A stretch of 64,000 nucleotides of DNA, from positions 1,273,001-1,337,000 of the forward strand of contig NZ_JAZHRR010000001.1 in assembly GCF_036924515.1 (NCBI RefSeq). Reading direction: 5' to 3'. Below, in pieces: positions 1-8,027 of the stretch (positions are counted from its first letter, which is position 1; every line of letters starts with the position of its first letter). Source of the stretch: Bradyrhizobium sp. AZCC 1610. GTDB lineage: Bacteria > Pseudomonadota > Alphaproteobacteria > Rhizobiales > Xanthobacteraceae. Made by a program: the position numbers and the translations under genes. Below the pieces are notes generated by a model. That model had not been told where the DNA came from. It made no database searches and saw only the letters and a list, made by a program, of their open reading frames with translations.

Positions 1-377
1 ATCTTGCGGTAGAACGCCGCAATCGACGACGCATAGGCCGTTGTCGTGTCTCCCTGGGCCAGAACGCAATCCGGCCGAACCTCGCCGAAATATTTGTCCA
101 GGCGGCGAATGAGCTGGCTGGCGAGCACTGCCGGCGTGCGGCAATTGCTTCGATGCGGGATGGAGTAGTCTGGATGGAGGCCGAATTCGGCAAGGGTGCT
201 GTCTAGCAGATCGCTCTGTTGGCCGGATGTTACGATCCGAACGATCGCCCACTCGGCTTCGCGCAGCCTGCGGATGATGGGGGCTACCTTGATGACTTCA
301 GGCCGGGTGCCAATAACAAAGACAAAAGTGCGGACAGGCGTCGAGTGGCTGAAATGCTCTCTGCGGGGGTGATGCAT
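1..377 (-). CDS. wecB: UDP-N-acetylglucosamine 2-epimerase (non-hydrolysing), N-terminal part
   Basis: Reading the minus strand from an ATG at 377 gives about 125 residues before the window edge cuts the gene. An in-frame stop lies eight codons upstream, so this is the first usable start. The family's N-terminal landmarks are present in order: GTRPEVIKVAPII (about residues 24-36), a GQQSDLLD stretch where the family has the GQH motif, and QGDTTTAYA. The enzyme interconverts UDP-GlcNAc and UDP-ManNAc in the cytoplasm, supplying ManNAc-type sugars for surface polysaccharide. That suits the glycosyltransferases and sugar-nucleotide genes in the rest of the window. The C-terminal half, with the substrate-binding Glu and His residues, is not visible. 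Family assignment is confident; the exact sugar role is inferred. Confidence 0.9.
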   Translation of the reverse strand, partial: MHHPRREHFSHSTPVRTFVFVIGTRPEVIKVAPIIRRLREAEWAIVRIVTSGQQSDLLDSTLAEFGLHPDYSIPHRSNCRTPAVLASQLIRRLDKYFGEVRPDCVLAQGDTTTAYASSIAAFYRK

Positions 378-715
378 GCCTTGCTTTCAAAAAGATCGCA
401 TCGTCCCCACGACACGACTACCGACCGAAATGCCGTTACATCACCACTAAACCCGACGGCAGCATTAGAAATCGCTGGTGTTTTAGCCAGCAACCAAGAA
501 TTAGACAATTGATTTAAATGGATTTTCGGAGATTGCCGTAGTAATCCGGAGAAGACTTGGATGCATGGTAAATACTCTCGCCCGTATTTATACGGTCAGT
601 ATAATGTTTGGCATCTTTGTCGCGTGTCGAGATCGAGTCCGACGAGTGAGGACGGCTGGCCGGATCGACGCGAGGGCGTTTGCTGATTTTGCAATAGTGG
701 CTGGGCGTTGATCGG
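378..715. other. Intergenic spacer upstream of wecB with one palindrome
   Basis: No convincing gene is seen. The stretch is more A/T-rich than its surroundings and probably carries the wecB promoter on the minus strand. A short inverted repeat, CCGTAT-TT-ATACGG, lies at 582-595, about 205 bases upstream of the wecB start. It could be a regulator site, but no second copy was noticed to support that. Confidence 0.3.
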
Positions 716-907
716 TTAATTCTGGCTTCGTTTTAAAGTAAGCATTTGCGAATTGGTCGTCGGCAAACCGCTAGCGTTCATGTAGCTGCAGTGAAGAGAG
801 CGGTTGGGTGGACTTCCGAAAGAAATCATGATGTCGAGTTCCGCTTTGCGAATCTCTTTGCGAAGTTTCTGAATCTCAAGATAGGCTTTCGAAATATCGA
901 CCGACAT
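716..907 (-). CDS. Possible small protein, unknown function
   Basis: An open frame of 63 codons beginning MSVDISKAYLEIQKLRKEI, which reads as a charged helix likely to form a coiled coil. An alternative start lies nine codons upstream at 934. The Shine-Dalgarno match (TTGAGA) is weak, and the second half loses the helical pattern. I do not recognise a family. It is listed because the N-terminal half looks protein-like and the region is otherwise empty. It could equally be a chance frame or a decayed gene. Confidence 0.28.
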   Translation of the reverse strand: MSVDISKAYLEIQKLRKEIRKAELDIMISFGSPPNRSLHCSYMNASGLPTTNSQMLTLKRSQN

Positions 908-1109
908 GATCGTAATCTCAACCGAGCATTGCAAATTGAACCATTAACTCAGCGCTTGGCTGGGTCACACGTAGCAATAGAACCGCCAATAGCATAGCGC
1001 TGCAATGCCATACAAATGGGCTTGCAAATGGGCTTGCCTAATCGTCCGCGATTTTCGTCCGGCGCGCGATCGCGATGCAAGCGCTGAAAACTCTTCCGGG
1101 GCTGCTGGT

Positions 1110-1319
1110 TTAGCGCAGGGCGCCGCGTTTTACCGCGTAGACAAAGTGATTGACGAATACCTCGAGGCCGTCGCGTCGATTTCCCTCGAGGTTTTCGGCG
1201 GCCGAACGAAGCGAAGGATGCGGCCGTTGTTCAATAGCATCCAAATCCGCGGAAACCGCCTCGAGGGCGTATCGCAATCGTCTCAAATCGGAGCTGAGTT
1301 TGGTGTCCACGGCCGCCAC
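1110..1319 (-). CDS. Possible small helical protein, unknown function
   Basis: A 69-residue frame starts at a GTG at 1319 with GAGG a little upstream on the minus strand. The product begins MAAVDTKLSSDLRRLRYAL and is rich in charged helix-forming residues, with a more hydrophobic end (VFVNHFVYAV). No domain is recognised. A start with a plausible ribosome site and a helical amphipathic pattern favour a real gene. Its isolation and short length keep confidence low. Confidence 0.38.
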   Translation of the reverse strand: MAAVDTKLSSDLRRLRYALEAVSADLDAIEQRPHPSLRSAAENLEGNRRDGLEVFVNHFVYAVKRGALR

Positions 1320-1584
1320 CGCAAAACCCTCAAATTAACCAATTAAAGGTAAAACATATGTGATAATATTGTGGCGGTCAACGCGACAATTAAAAAGTCA
1401 TCAGCGATTTTCGAAGCTTACCGGATAAAGTCGCCTTGCCGCATCTGATTTGGCAGTCCCTTGCGGTCTCGAAATTCTCGAAGTTTGATTGAATCTCAAA
1501 GGCGGGGACGTCCGGACTGAGGCTGATGCCCGCTTTGCTTCCAAAGCGAAGTATTTGCTGCGCAGCAGCTGTCCAGCACGGTAC

Positions 1585-1610
1585 GAAAAAAAGCCGCCTT
1601 GCGGCGGCTT
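1585..1610 (-). terminator. Rho-independent terminator of the PEP-CTERM gene at 1633-2337
   Basis: The stem AAGCCGCC / GGCGGCTT with a TTGC loop lies at 1591-1610. On the minus strand it is followed by a run of eight T. It sits about 25 bases past the stop codon of the upstream minus-strand gene. Confidence 0.85.
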
Positions 1611-1632
1611 CTCAATCCAATCGGAGCGCTGA

Positions 1633-2337
1633 TCAGGCCGCGAGCGTTGCGCCGTTGCGACGGCGATAAGCTATAAAACCTACACCAACGAAGCCAAGGA
1701 TCAACATCGCCCAGGTTGAGGGTTCCGGAACGGGCGCCAGCACGTCGAGCGATACGTTGTCGAAGTACTGCGAGGTAACGCCACCACCGGGTGCGAATAT
1801 ACGCGTGGCCTGTAGCTGGATGGTATGCTGGCCCGCCGTAAGGTTGGTGGTGAAGTCCAGCGTGTTGCGCAGTGTGGTCGACGTGCCGGGGCCGACGAAA
1901 TCAAAGCTATCCAACACTACACCATCTAGCAGGACGCTCATCAACCCGAACGCCGTGAGACCATTCACGCGGGTAAATGCCGCAATGTCGGCCGAGAATG
2001 TCGCCAGACCACCCGTCGTCGAGAACGTCTGCGAGACGCCGCCACCTTCCCCGGGCGCGGAACCATAGGGAGGATTGATCTTGCCTGCGTTCAGGAACAA
2101 CGCGTTCGAGGCGCCGGAACCCGTCACGTTGAAAGAGACGACCGAGGCGTTCTGCGGCTGCGGAGCACCTGGCAAGCTCGGAGTGGCCGCGATCGTCCCG
2201 TTCGCGGTAGTGTACGAGGTCCATCCCGTCAGACCCGATTGAAAGTCGCCGTTCGTGATCACCTCGACAGCTCTGGCTGGCACAGCGGATACAACGAGAA
2301 GAACAGCGCAAGACAGTTTAGCGATAGTACCAACCAT
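1633..2337 (-). CDS. PEP-CTERM sorting-domain protein
   Basis: Secreted protein of 234 residues with a Sec signal peptide (hydrophobic core, AxA site near residue 22). The mature part begins [16 protein letters not shown], a beta-rich start often seen in extracellular carbohydrate-binding-like folds. It ends with the classic tripartite sorting tail: VPEPSTWAM, a hydrophobic helix, and a YRRR basic stop. In known systems such tails are recognised by an exosortase in the inner membrane during export linked to exopolysaccharide. I prefer the ATG at 2337, with GGGAG 11 bases upstream, over an earlier in-frame start at 2415, because only the former puts the signal peptide at the N-terminus. It is related to the protein at 43049-43741, which starts its mature part in the same way. 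Confidence 0.88.
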   Translation of the reverse strand: MVGTIAKLSCAVLLVVSAVPARAVEVITNGDFQSGLTGWTSYTTANGTIAATPSLPGAPQPQNASVVSFNVTGSGASNALFLNAGKINPPYGSAPGEGGGVSQTFSTTGGLATFSADIAAFTRVNGLTAFGLMSVLLDGVVLDSFDFVGPGTSTTLRNTLDFTTNLTAGQHTIQLQATRIFAPGGGVTSQYFDNVSLDVLAPVPEPSTWAMLILGFVGVGFIAYRRRNGATLAA

Positions 2338-2862
2338 TTTAATTAATGCTCCCGTTGAGAACCCGCGCCGAACACTGAATGTTCCTCGCCAGATTCGTAG
2401 ATGACTGCGTCCCAAGGCTGGCCAAGCGTTTATTTAAAGTTCGCCAGTTCCGAATATTATCTAAGGTTGTATTATGACGCGTTAATGAAACTTTTACTGT
2501 GTTGATCGCATGCCTCAGGCAAGCAAGTCCTCTGCTCGCGCGGCACGCCGGTCGAACAAAGGTCTTGTCACTTCGAACTGCCCGTTCTTTAAGGGCTTCC
2601 TGAATGCAGGCGGCAGATTTAAAATTTTCTGGCCGACGTTTTTTGGCTCTCGTTCATCGGTGCCGATGCTAAGGCGCTAAAAAGAGCATCCTTAAGAGGC
2701 GGGCTTCCGCTGTCGCCACGGCGCCAGCGCAGCCGTCCGATCACCGTGATCGACGGCAACGCTCAAGGCCGCATTCGGGGCGGCCATTTTCGCTGCTCGC
2801 AATCGCGCCGCATGGTGGGCGCGAATATGTGAGGTAGGCGGGCGGGCGCAGGCGAGCGTGGC
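2338..2862. other. Intergenic spacer, promoter region of the PEP-CTERM gene
   Basis: No gene is supported. The part next to 2337-2500 is A/T-rich and probably holds the minus-strand promoter of the PEP-CTERM gene. The part from about 2600 to 2862 is G/C-rich with short frames only. No clear terminator was seen for the cyclase gene that ends at 2863. Confidence 0.4.
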
Positions 2863-3879
2863 TTAAGAGCCCGTATCCCGCCACACGCTGGCTTCGTAGC
2901 CATCGATGACCTGCGTGGTGTGGGTAAATTCCTCAAGCTGACGCAGCGGCTCGATGATCTTGCGTGCCACCAGCACGGTATTCGGCTCGGCGTTCTTCTG
3001 CATGTGCCCGGCGACGTCGATGACGCGGTCCGAGATCGTCTCGAGCGGAGTCGTGTCGTCGAAGTAGACCAGGCCCGCATTCACGCCGCAGCGAACGGCG
3101 AAATCGGCCTTGGACACCTTCACGTCGCGGTTGAACACCTTGAGACTCTTGATGACGTCCTTGCCTGACTGGCAAGCATCCTCCACATGGGCGAAGCATG
3201 CCATCACGCCGTCGGGTGTCCATGCCGTCTTCAACACGCCCCTGGCGCGAAAGATACGCTCCACGAGCTTTCGATACTCTTCGAAGTCATATTGAATTGA
3301 AGCAGGGTCTTCGCCGGCCTTCATCCCCGCCGAGCCGACCACGTCGATGGCGAGGAAGGCCACTTCACGGCCGAAGGTGTCGAGCTTCTTCTTGGTTTCG
3401 GCAAACACCCGCAACAACTCCTGACGGTTCACGACCTTGCCGCTTTCCGCCATTCGCAGCGTTGTTTCCAGTTCGGCGTCGAGCTTGGAGCCCGGCTTCA
3501 CGCCCTCTTTCCGGCGCCATGCCTGGGCCGACTTTCGCAGAAGCCGCCGGTTCGAGGCGGTCTGCATGCGCTGGGCGATTGTGCCTGAGAAAATAGTGAC
3601 GAGAACGGCGAGGCCAATGAGGATCCAGTCGGAGCGATCGCTGCCGGCAATGTTGGTCGGCACATATCGATGCAGCACCGGCAACGATTTACTGAGAACG
3701 TATTCGCGCGCCTCGAACAGCTTGGCCGGGACCGTTGCGTTCTTGGGATTGTCGAACAGGACAAACAGCTTCGGGCCCAAGAGAACAATCATCAGGGCGA
3801 ACGTTGCGACACCCAGAAGTTTCCTCAGTCCAAACAGCCCGTGAACCAGGATCGATTTAGGAGCTTCATGATGAACCAC
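2863..3879 (-). CDS. Membrane-anchored class III adenylate/guanylate cyclase homologue
   Basis: A 338-residue protein with two predicted membrane segments (about 22-40 and 85-102), a linker helix, and a C-terminal class III cyclase domain (about 170-335). The first metal-binding Asp is visible in FLAIDVVGSAGMKAG. The second conserved loop appears as PDGVMACF, and the following strand as VRCGVNAGLVYFDD. Where active cyclases usually carry the Asn-x-x-x-Arg that stabilises the transition state (V-N-x-A-A-R-L), this protein reads DVAGHM, so Asn is Asp and Arg is His. It may therefore be catalytically altered, or a nucleotide sensor. It starts at a GTG with no strong ribosome site, and no operon partner is evident. 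Confidence 0.82.
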   Translation of the reverse strand: MVHHEAPKSILVHGLFGLRKLLGVATFALMIVLLGPKLFVLFDNPKNATVPAKLFEAREYVLSKSLPVLHRYVPTNIAGSDRSDWILIGLAVLVTIFSGTIAQRMQTASNRRLLRKSAQAWRRKEGVKPGSKLDAELETTLRMAESGKVVNRQELLRVFAETKKKLDTFGREVAFLAIDVVGSAGMKAGEDPASIQYDFEEYRKLVERIFRARGVLKTAWTPDGVMACFAHVEDACQSGKDVIKSLKVFNRDVKVSKADFAVRCGVNAGLVYFDDTTPLETISDRVIDVAGHMQKNAEPNTVLVARKIIEPLRQLEEFTHTTQVIDGYEASVWRDTGS

Positions 3880-4033
3880 TTTGATTGTCCCTAGGCAGCG
3901 CGGGCGAGACGATCCGACAACCGCTCGATCAGCTTATAGCTTGCGATCCGCTTTAGTGGCAAATTACCCCGTCCGATCAGGCGCATGCCGGGCCAGTGAC
4001 TTCGGCGGCCCGTTCTTTCGGCGGCGCTTGTGG

Positions 4034-4471
4034 TCAGGTCGACAGCGGCTGTCCGTCCGCATTGCCGGCAACCGACCCCAAGGCAGACCCCAGGGCAGAC
4101 ATCGCCGCGGCCTTCAGGCGGATTGGATCGCGCTCGCCGTCGCCGGCCACCTTCAAGATCGTAGCGGCAATCAATCGAAGCTGCTGGTCCGATGCCGGCT
4201 CGGGCAAGGAAGCCTCGGCATTTTCCAGCGCCTTTGACATCAGGTCGATCGTTTGCGGACCGAACGAGGGACCGCCGAATTGGCCATGATCCAACTCCTC
4301 GATAATCCGGCGGGCCTTTCCACGCTGTACGGCTTCCGCGGCCTCAAGACTTGTCGCGACATTCTGCGAAGCTTCGTGCTTCGAATCGGACGCAGCACGC
4401 CCGCCTGGGTGCAGGAGCTTTTCAGGCACAATCAGCTCAAGAGCAAATTTCAAGGTGTCTCGAAATCTCAT
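4034..4471 (-). CDS. Conserved hypothetical protein
   Basis: A 145-residue soluble protein starting at an ATG at 4471, preceded by AGAAGCAAG. The C-terminal two thirds (from about residue 50) form a regular series of amphipathic helices, including IIEELDHGQFGGPSFGP and LRLIAATILKVAGDGERDP. I have the impression of similar proteins in Bradyrhizobium genomes, but no function is known to me. The overlapping plus-strand frames lack this regular pattern. It is probably a single-gene unit: the next minus-strand gene downstream is over 150 bases away. Confidence 0.6.
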   Translation of the reverse strand: MRFRDTLKFALELIVPEKLLHPGGRAASDSKHEASQNVATSLEAAEAVQRGKARRIIEELDHGQFGGPSFGPQTIDLMSKALENAEASLPEPASDQQLRLIAATILKVAGDGERDPIRLKAAAMSALGSALGSVAGNADGQPLST

Positions 4472-4718
4472 CTTGCTTCTGTCCGGTTGTCACCTCGGCA
4501 TATGCTTGGCAATCCTATACGCTTGCACGGTCGTTGCTATTGCAGAAAATCCGAATCATCCAAGAATCCAGCCTTTCGTTTTTTCAAAAAAATGCAACGT
4601 TGTTGATCGGGCAACGGTTCGATAGGCTGTACAAAACTTCCTTATCCAGCGTTGGTCCAGCGGTCTGCCGGTCCAGCGAAACCGTACAGCGAAGACCGGT
4701 GCTCCAAGGAGACTCGAT

Positions 4719-5066
4719 ATGGCACGAGCTTTCAAGGTTCGTTCCGCAGAGCGCGATGCTCAGACCGACAGCGAACGGCTCGGCTCAATTTCGGCCGCCG
4801 TTGAGGCCGCAATCGCGTCGATCCAGAAAGAGAGGGACGCCCTGCGTGCGCGGGTCGATGCGGCGCGCGATCAGGCTGCCTTTGCCACAGGCACCGATTA
4901 CGATGAATATCTGACGCGCGACGCCAAGGACGCGGCCAGGATCAAGGAATACGAGCAGCAAATGGCAAGCGGCGAAAAACGCACACAGGAGCTCGAGCGT
5001 CAGCTTGGCGGTCTGGGGGCCATTCAGGAAGTCTTCAGCCGGTATTTCGCCGACAAAGTGCGGTAG
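4719..5066 (+). CDS. Conserved hypothetical coiled-coil protein
   Basis: A 115-residue soluble protein with a strong ribosome site (AAGGAG) nine bases ahead of the ATG. It is almost wholly helical and charged: a first segment with IQKERDALRARVDAARDQ and a second ending ELERQLGGLGAIQEVFSRYF suggest a dimeric coiled coil. No catalytic motif or membrane segment is seen. It stands alone between minus-strand genes. Function unknown; coding status is well supported by the start signal and the heptad-like pattern. Confidence 0.7.
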   Translation: MARAFKVRSAERDAQTDSERLGSISAAVEAAIASIQKERDALRARVDAARDQAAFATGTDYDEYLTRDAKDAARIKEYEQQMASGEKRTQELERQLGGLGAIQEVFSRYFADKVR

Positions 5067-5121
5067 GGACCATCAGCCGCGGAAATTGCGGATAATCCGC
5101 GTTTAAATCGTATCCCCGGGA

Positions 5122-5385
5122 TTATACCCGCTCTGAGTGCCGAATGTTGAGCCGGGACCGTAAATGCAAATAGGCCGGCCGGCCCGTTAGCCCCAGAAAA
5201 TACCCTACCTGAACGGTGATGATTGGAAGTGCCACGACGGCTAAACCGTCCAGCAGACCCTGGCCGTTGGCCCAGGCCGAGACGATGTACGCCCCAGCGC
5301 CCAATACAGAGAGCGGGAGCAGCGCCAAAATATTAAAATGAAGGCCCACATAGATGCCGGCACCGCAGGCGAGGATGGGCAGCAT
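5122..5385 (-). CDS. Small conserved membrane protein
   Basis: An 87-residue protein made of three hydrophobic stretches (about 1-20, 22-38 and 46-66) with Gly/Ala/Leu-rich segments, followed by a short basic tail. GGAG lies about ten bases before the ATG at 5385. It is divergently placed next to the sugar-phosphate transferase gene, which suggests, without proving, a link to polysaccharide export. No known family motif is visible. Confidence 0.6.
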   Translation of the reverse strand: MLPILACGAGIYVGLHFNILALLPLSVLGAGAYIVSAWANGQGLLDGLAVVALPIITVQVGYFLGLTGRPAYLHLRSRLNIRHSERV

Positions 5386-5574
5386 GCGTCTACTCGCTCC
5401 ATAATACGGTTAAAGGCGCATTCAAACTGATTAAATGTTGCGTCGCACTCCGGCCGAGTGTATGGTCACGGGTATTAACGAAGAGTTACTTAGGCCTTTG
5501 ATGGTCTGTCGGATTTATGGTCTCTGGCCAATAATCAGACAGTTGGTATCAGTGATACTGCGGACATTTTTCTC

Positions 5575-7038
5575 ATGTCGATTGGAGCGGATATTGGCGA
5601 CAAGGTAGGCCGGCTCGACAATTCCGCTGGCGGTTCTCCCGCTCGTTTCTCCAGCAATGCCGTCCCCTATCTGTTATCGACCGCAGATGCCTTCGTGATC
5701 CTGTTGTCCAGCGTGGCAGGGGGGATCGGCTATCAGCTATCTGTCGGCAACGACGTGCCGAATATTCTCCCGCATTGCGCAGTCGGGTTGTTGGCGAGCT
5801 TCATTCACATCCTGCGCATGAGCGGCAGCGGTTATTACGATTTTCCTGACAGCGCCAAACCGCGCGTCGAGATCGGCGAAATACTGATCTGCTGGTTTAC
5901 GACAGGGTTGCTGCTCGCGTTCTTTGCGTTTCTGCTCAAGGTCGGCGTCGATTATTCACGCGGCGCCTTTGTGGTGTTTTATTTTGCTGCGCCGGCAGGA
6001 TTACTCGTCGTCAGGAAGGCTACCAAGGTGGCCCTGGGGGCTGCCGTTTCGCGCGGCGTAATCGGTCGGCGGGACATCGTGCTGATCGGCGATTTCCAAG
6101 AGATCGCCGCGTTGGAGCCCCGAGATCTCCTGGTTTTCTTCGGTACTTCCGAAGTCAACCGCTTCATGCTCAGCTCCGAAGACGATCCCGTGAAGCGCGA
6201 CTCCGCCGACGTCAGCGTTATCAACTCAGCCGCAAACTTCGTCAGGCGCAACAATTGCAGGGAGGTCTTGCTTGCGATGCCCTGGGAGGATGCGCCCCGG
6301 CTGGAATTCATCCGCGAGCATGTCAAGACACTTCCGGTAGCGGTGCGGCTCTTGCCCGACATGCGGGTTCGAACGTTGACGAATTATGCGTCGTCGGCGC
6401 GTCAGCGCGTCCTCGCCATCGAAATTCAACGTGCACCGCTCAGTGCCGCGGAACGCTTCGTCAAGCGCGTGATGGACATGGTCATCGCGGCGCTGGCGCT
6501 GCTGTTCTTTCTGCCGATCATGGCGCTCACGGCTATCGCCATCAAGCTTGACAGTCCCGGGCCGGTTATTTTCCGGCAGTTCCGAAAGGGATTTAATGGC
6601 AAGCAGTTCATGATGTTCAAATTCCGCACCATGACCGTCCAGGAAAACGGGCACGCGGTGCTGCAGGCTACGCGCGACGATCCCCGGGTAACGTCCATTG
6701 GCCGTCTGTTGCGATCGGCAAGTATCGATGAATTGCCTCAGCTGTTAAACGTCCTCAGGGGTGAGATGTCCCTGATCGGTCCGCGTCCGCATGCGCTGGC
6801 CCATGACAATTATTTTGAGACGGTATTGAGCGAGTATGCTTTCCGGCATCACGTCAAGCCCGGCATGACCGGCTGGGCGCAATGCAACGGAGCGCGCGGG
6901 GGCACACCCACGATCGAGCACATCTCCGAACGCGTAAAACTCGACCTCTGGTACATCAACAACTGGAGTCTATGGCTGGACATCCAGATCCTGATCAAGA
7001 CCTTTTTCGAGGTATTGCGTAAGCGCAACGCCTACTGA
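5575..7038 (+). CDS. Polyprenyl-phosphate sugar-1-phosphate transferase (exopolysaccharide initiating enzyme)
   Basis: A 487-residue inner-membrane protein that would load the first sugar phosphate onto undecaprenyl phosphate. The N-terminal half has four hydrophobic segments (about 30-155), then a nucleotide-binding-like region (about 160-285). The C-terminal bacterial sugar transferase domain begins with ERFVKRVMDMVIAALALLFF near residue 293. It carries the family signatures KFRTM, SIDELPQLLNVLRGEMSLIG, PRPH and KPGMTGWAQ. This layout is that of the WcaJ/ExoY-like transferases of Wzy-dependent exopolysaccharide pathways. The sugar cannot be read from sequence; glucose or galactose is usual. 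The gene appears monocistronic, with its likely partners (Wzx, Wzy, transferases) 40 kb downstream. Confidence 0.9.
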   Translation: MSIGADIGDKVGRLDNSAGGSPARFSSNAVPYLLSTADAFVILLSSVAGGIGYQLSVGNDVPNILPHCAVGLLASFIHILRMSGSGYYDFPDSAKPRVEIGEILICWFTTGLLLAFFAFLLKVGVDYSRGAFVVFYFAAPAGLLVVRKATKVALGAAVSRGVIGRRDIVLIGDFQEIAALEPRDLLVFFGTSEVNRFMLSSEDDPVKRDSADVSVINSAANFVRRNNCREVLLAMPWEDAPRLEFIREHVKTLPVAVRLLPDMRVRTLTNYASSARQRVLAIEIQRAPLSAAERFVKRVMDMVIAALALLFFLPIMALTAIAIKLDSPGPVIFRQFRKGFNGKQFMMFKFRTMTVQENGHAVLQATRDDPRVTSIGRLLRSASIDELPQLLNVLRGEMSLIGPRPHALAHDNYFETVLSEYAFRHHVKPGMTGWAQCNGARGGTPTIEHISERVKLDLWYINNWSLWLDIQILIKTFFEVLRKRNAY

Positions 7039-7260
7039 CCGCAACCGATAGGCGAGTCTCCGAGTGTTAAGCACCGGCGGTTGTCGGCCCGGTGGCTGGG
7101 AACTTCGCCATCTGGGCTCAGTGACACCCCCGCCTGCCTGCGCGATGTCGGCGAGCCTCCCGGAAGTTCCGGCACCGGTCACGATTTGACGTTTTTGCGG
7201 AGATTTGTCGGCCAAATCTACAATTTTACTGGAAAGGGCCGGCGCGGGACTTATAGTTTG

Positions 7261-7299
7261 TCACGAATCGTGATGGTCGTAGTTCGTCACGAATTGTGA
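7261..7299 (+). promoter_or_regulatory. Tandem palindromic operator-like sites before the H-NS-type gene
   Basis: Two copies of a 13-base near-palindrome lie in direct order: TCACGAATCGTGA at 7261-7273 (arms TCACGA/TCGTGA, one-base spacer) and TCACGAATTGTGA at 7287-7299, one mismatch. Centres are 26 bases apart, and both are followed by the same TGGTCG. The second ends 15 bases before the proposed start codon. A further perfect 7-base inverted repeat (AGATTTG/CAAATCT) lies at 7201-7219. The arrangement fits a dimeric repressor, possibly autoregulation, but the binding protein is unknown. Confidence 0.5.
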
Positions 7300-7313
7300 T
7301 GGTCGCGAGTGGG

Positions 7314-7691
7314 ATGAACAAGAAGCCAAATTTCGATGGAATGTCGGTAGACGAGTTATGGCAGCTCCATGAGGAGCTCAGTCAGGTGCTGTCGGTTCGA
7401 TTGACGTCGGAAAAGCGCGAGCTTGAGAAGCGGTTGGCGCAACTTCGACGCGAGAAGGAGATGCGCCAAACGGAATCCGCGGATGCCCGAAGTGCGCCTC
7501 GCGAGCGCCGGAAGTACCCCCGCGTATTCCCAAAATATCGAAATCCCGACGAGCCTTCCGAAACCTGGTCAGGGCGCGGGAAGCAGCCTCGCTGGCTCAC
7601 GGCCGCCCTGAAGACCGGTCACAAGATTGAGGAGTTCGTGATTGGCAAGCCGGAAGCCGGCGGCGAAGGTTCTCGCCGCCGCCGCGCATAG
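7314..7691 (+). CDS. H-NS family nucleoid-associated protein
   Basis: A 125-residue protein. The N-terminal 50 residues form a coiled coil (SVDELWQLHEELSQVLSVRL) for dimerisation. A basic linker follows. The C-terminal domain has the H-NS DNA-binding signature KYRNP then TWSGRGKQPRWL, with the core GRGKQPRW that inserts in the minor groove of A/T-rich DNA. The ATG at 7314 gives the usual start next to the oligomerisation helix; an ATG at 7299 is possible and would overlap the second operator-like palindrome. Such proteins silence horizontally gained A/T-rich genes, which may matter for the 44-58 kb block. The operator-like pair just upstream suggests tight control of this gene. Confidence 0.85.
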   Translation: MNKKPNFDGMSVDELWQLHEELSQVLSVRLTSEKRELEKRLAQLRREKEMRQTESADARSAPRERRKYPRVFPKYRNPDEPSETWSGRGKQPRWLTAALKTGHKIEEFVIGKPEAGGEGSRRRRA

Positions 7692-7733
7692 GCGTCTTTG
7701 GCAGGCGCGAAGGCCGTGCAATCGGAGGTCTCC

Positions 7734-7976
7734 ATGAAGCTCGTGCTCTGCGCAGTGTTGTCCTTGCTGCTGATTGGAACGGCCGCTGCAGGTCAAAACA
7801 ACGTCTCGATCGGCAAATGGCGCCTGGCCGATGCTGCCAGCGATGCCTGCCTTGCCAATTGCGCCAGCCAGAATGCTTCCTGCAAGCGCGTATGCCCAAC
7901 CACGCTCGGCGCTCCCTGCCAGAGCGCATGTGACAGCCAGGCCCAAACCTGCAGGCAAAGCTGCCAGAACAAGTAG
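7734..7976 (+). CDS. Small secreted cysteine-rich protein with four CX3C motifs
   Basis: An 80-residue protein starting at the ATG at 7734, five bases after a GGAGG ribosome site. It has a clear Sec signal peptide (KLVLCAVLSLLLIG, then an Ala-rich cleavage site near residue 20). The mature part of about 60 residues holds eight cysteines in a regular order: C-x3-C, x6, C-x3-C, x7, C-x3-C, x6, C-x3-C. That pattern is an internal duplication of a twin CX3C hairpin, well suited to two helical hairpins closed by disulphides in the periplasm. I do not recognise the family. It follows the H-NS-type gene by about 40 bases and may be co-transcribed with it. Confidence 0.7.
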   Translation: MKLVLCAVLSLLLIGTAAAGQNNVSIGKWRLADAASDACLANCASQNASCKRVCPTTLGAPCQSACDSQAQTCRQSCQNK

Positions 7977-8027
7977 CGGTTACGATGGGATGATCGTGCC
8001 TCAGGTCGATCCGCTCGGTGAAAACGC

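Noticed and set aside
7251..7260. A possible TATAGT promoter -10 element before the H-NS-type gene
   Set aside because: No -35 partner at suitable spacing, so it is not listed as a promoter.
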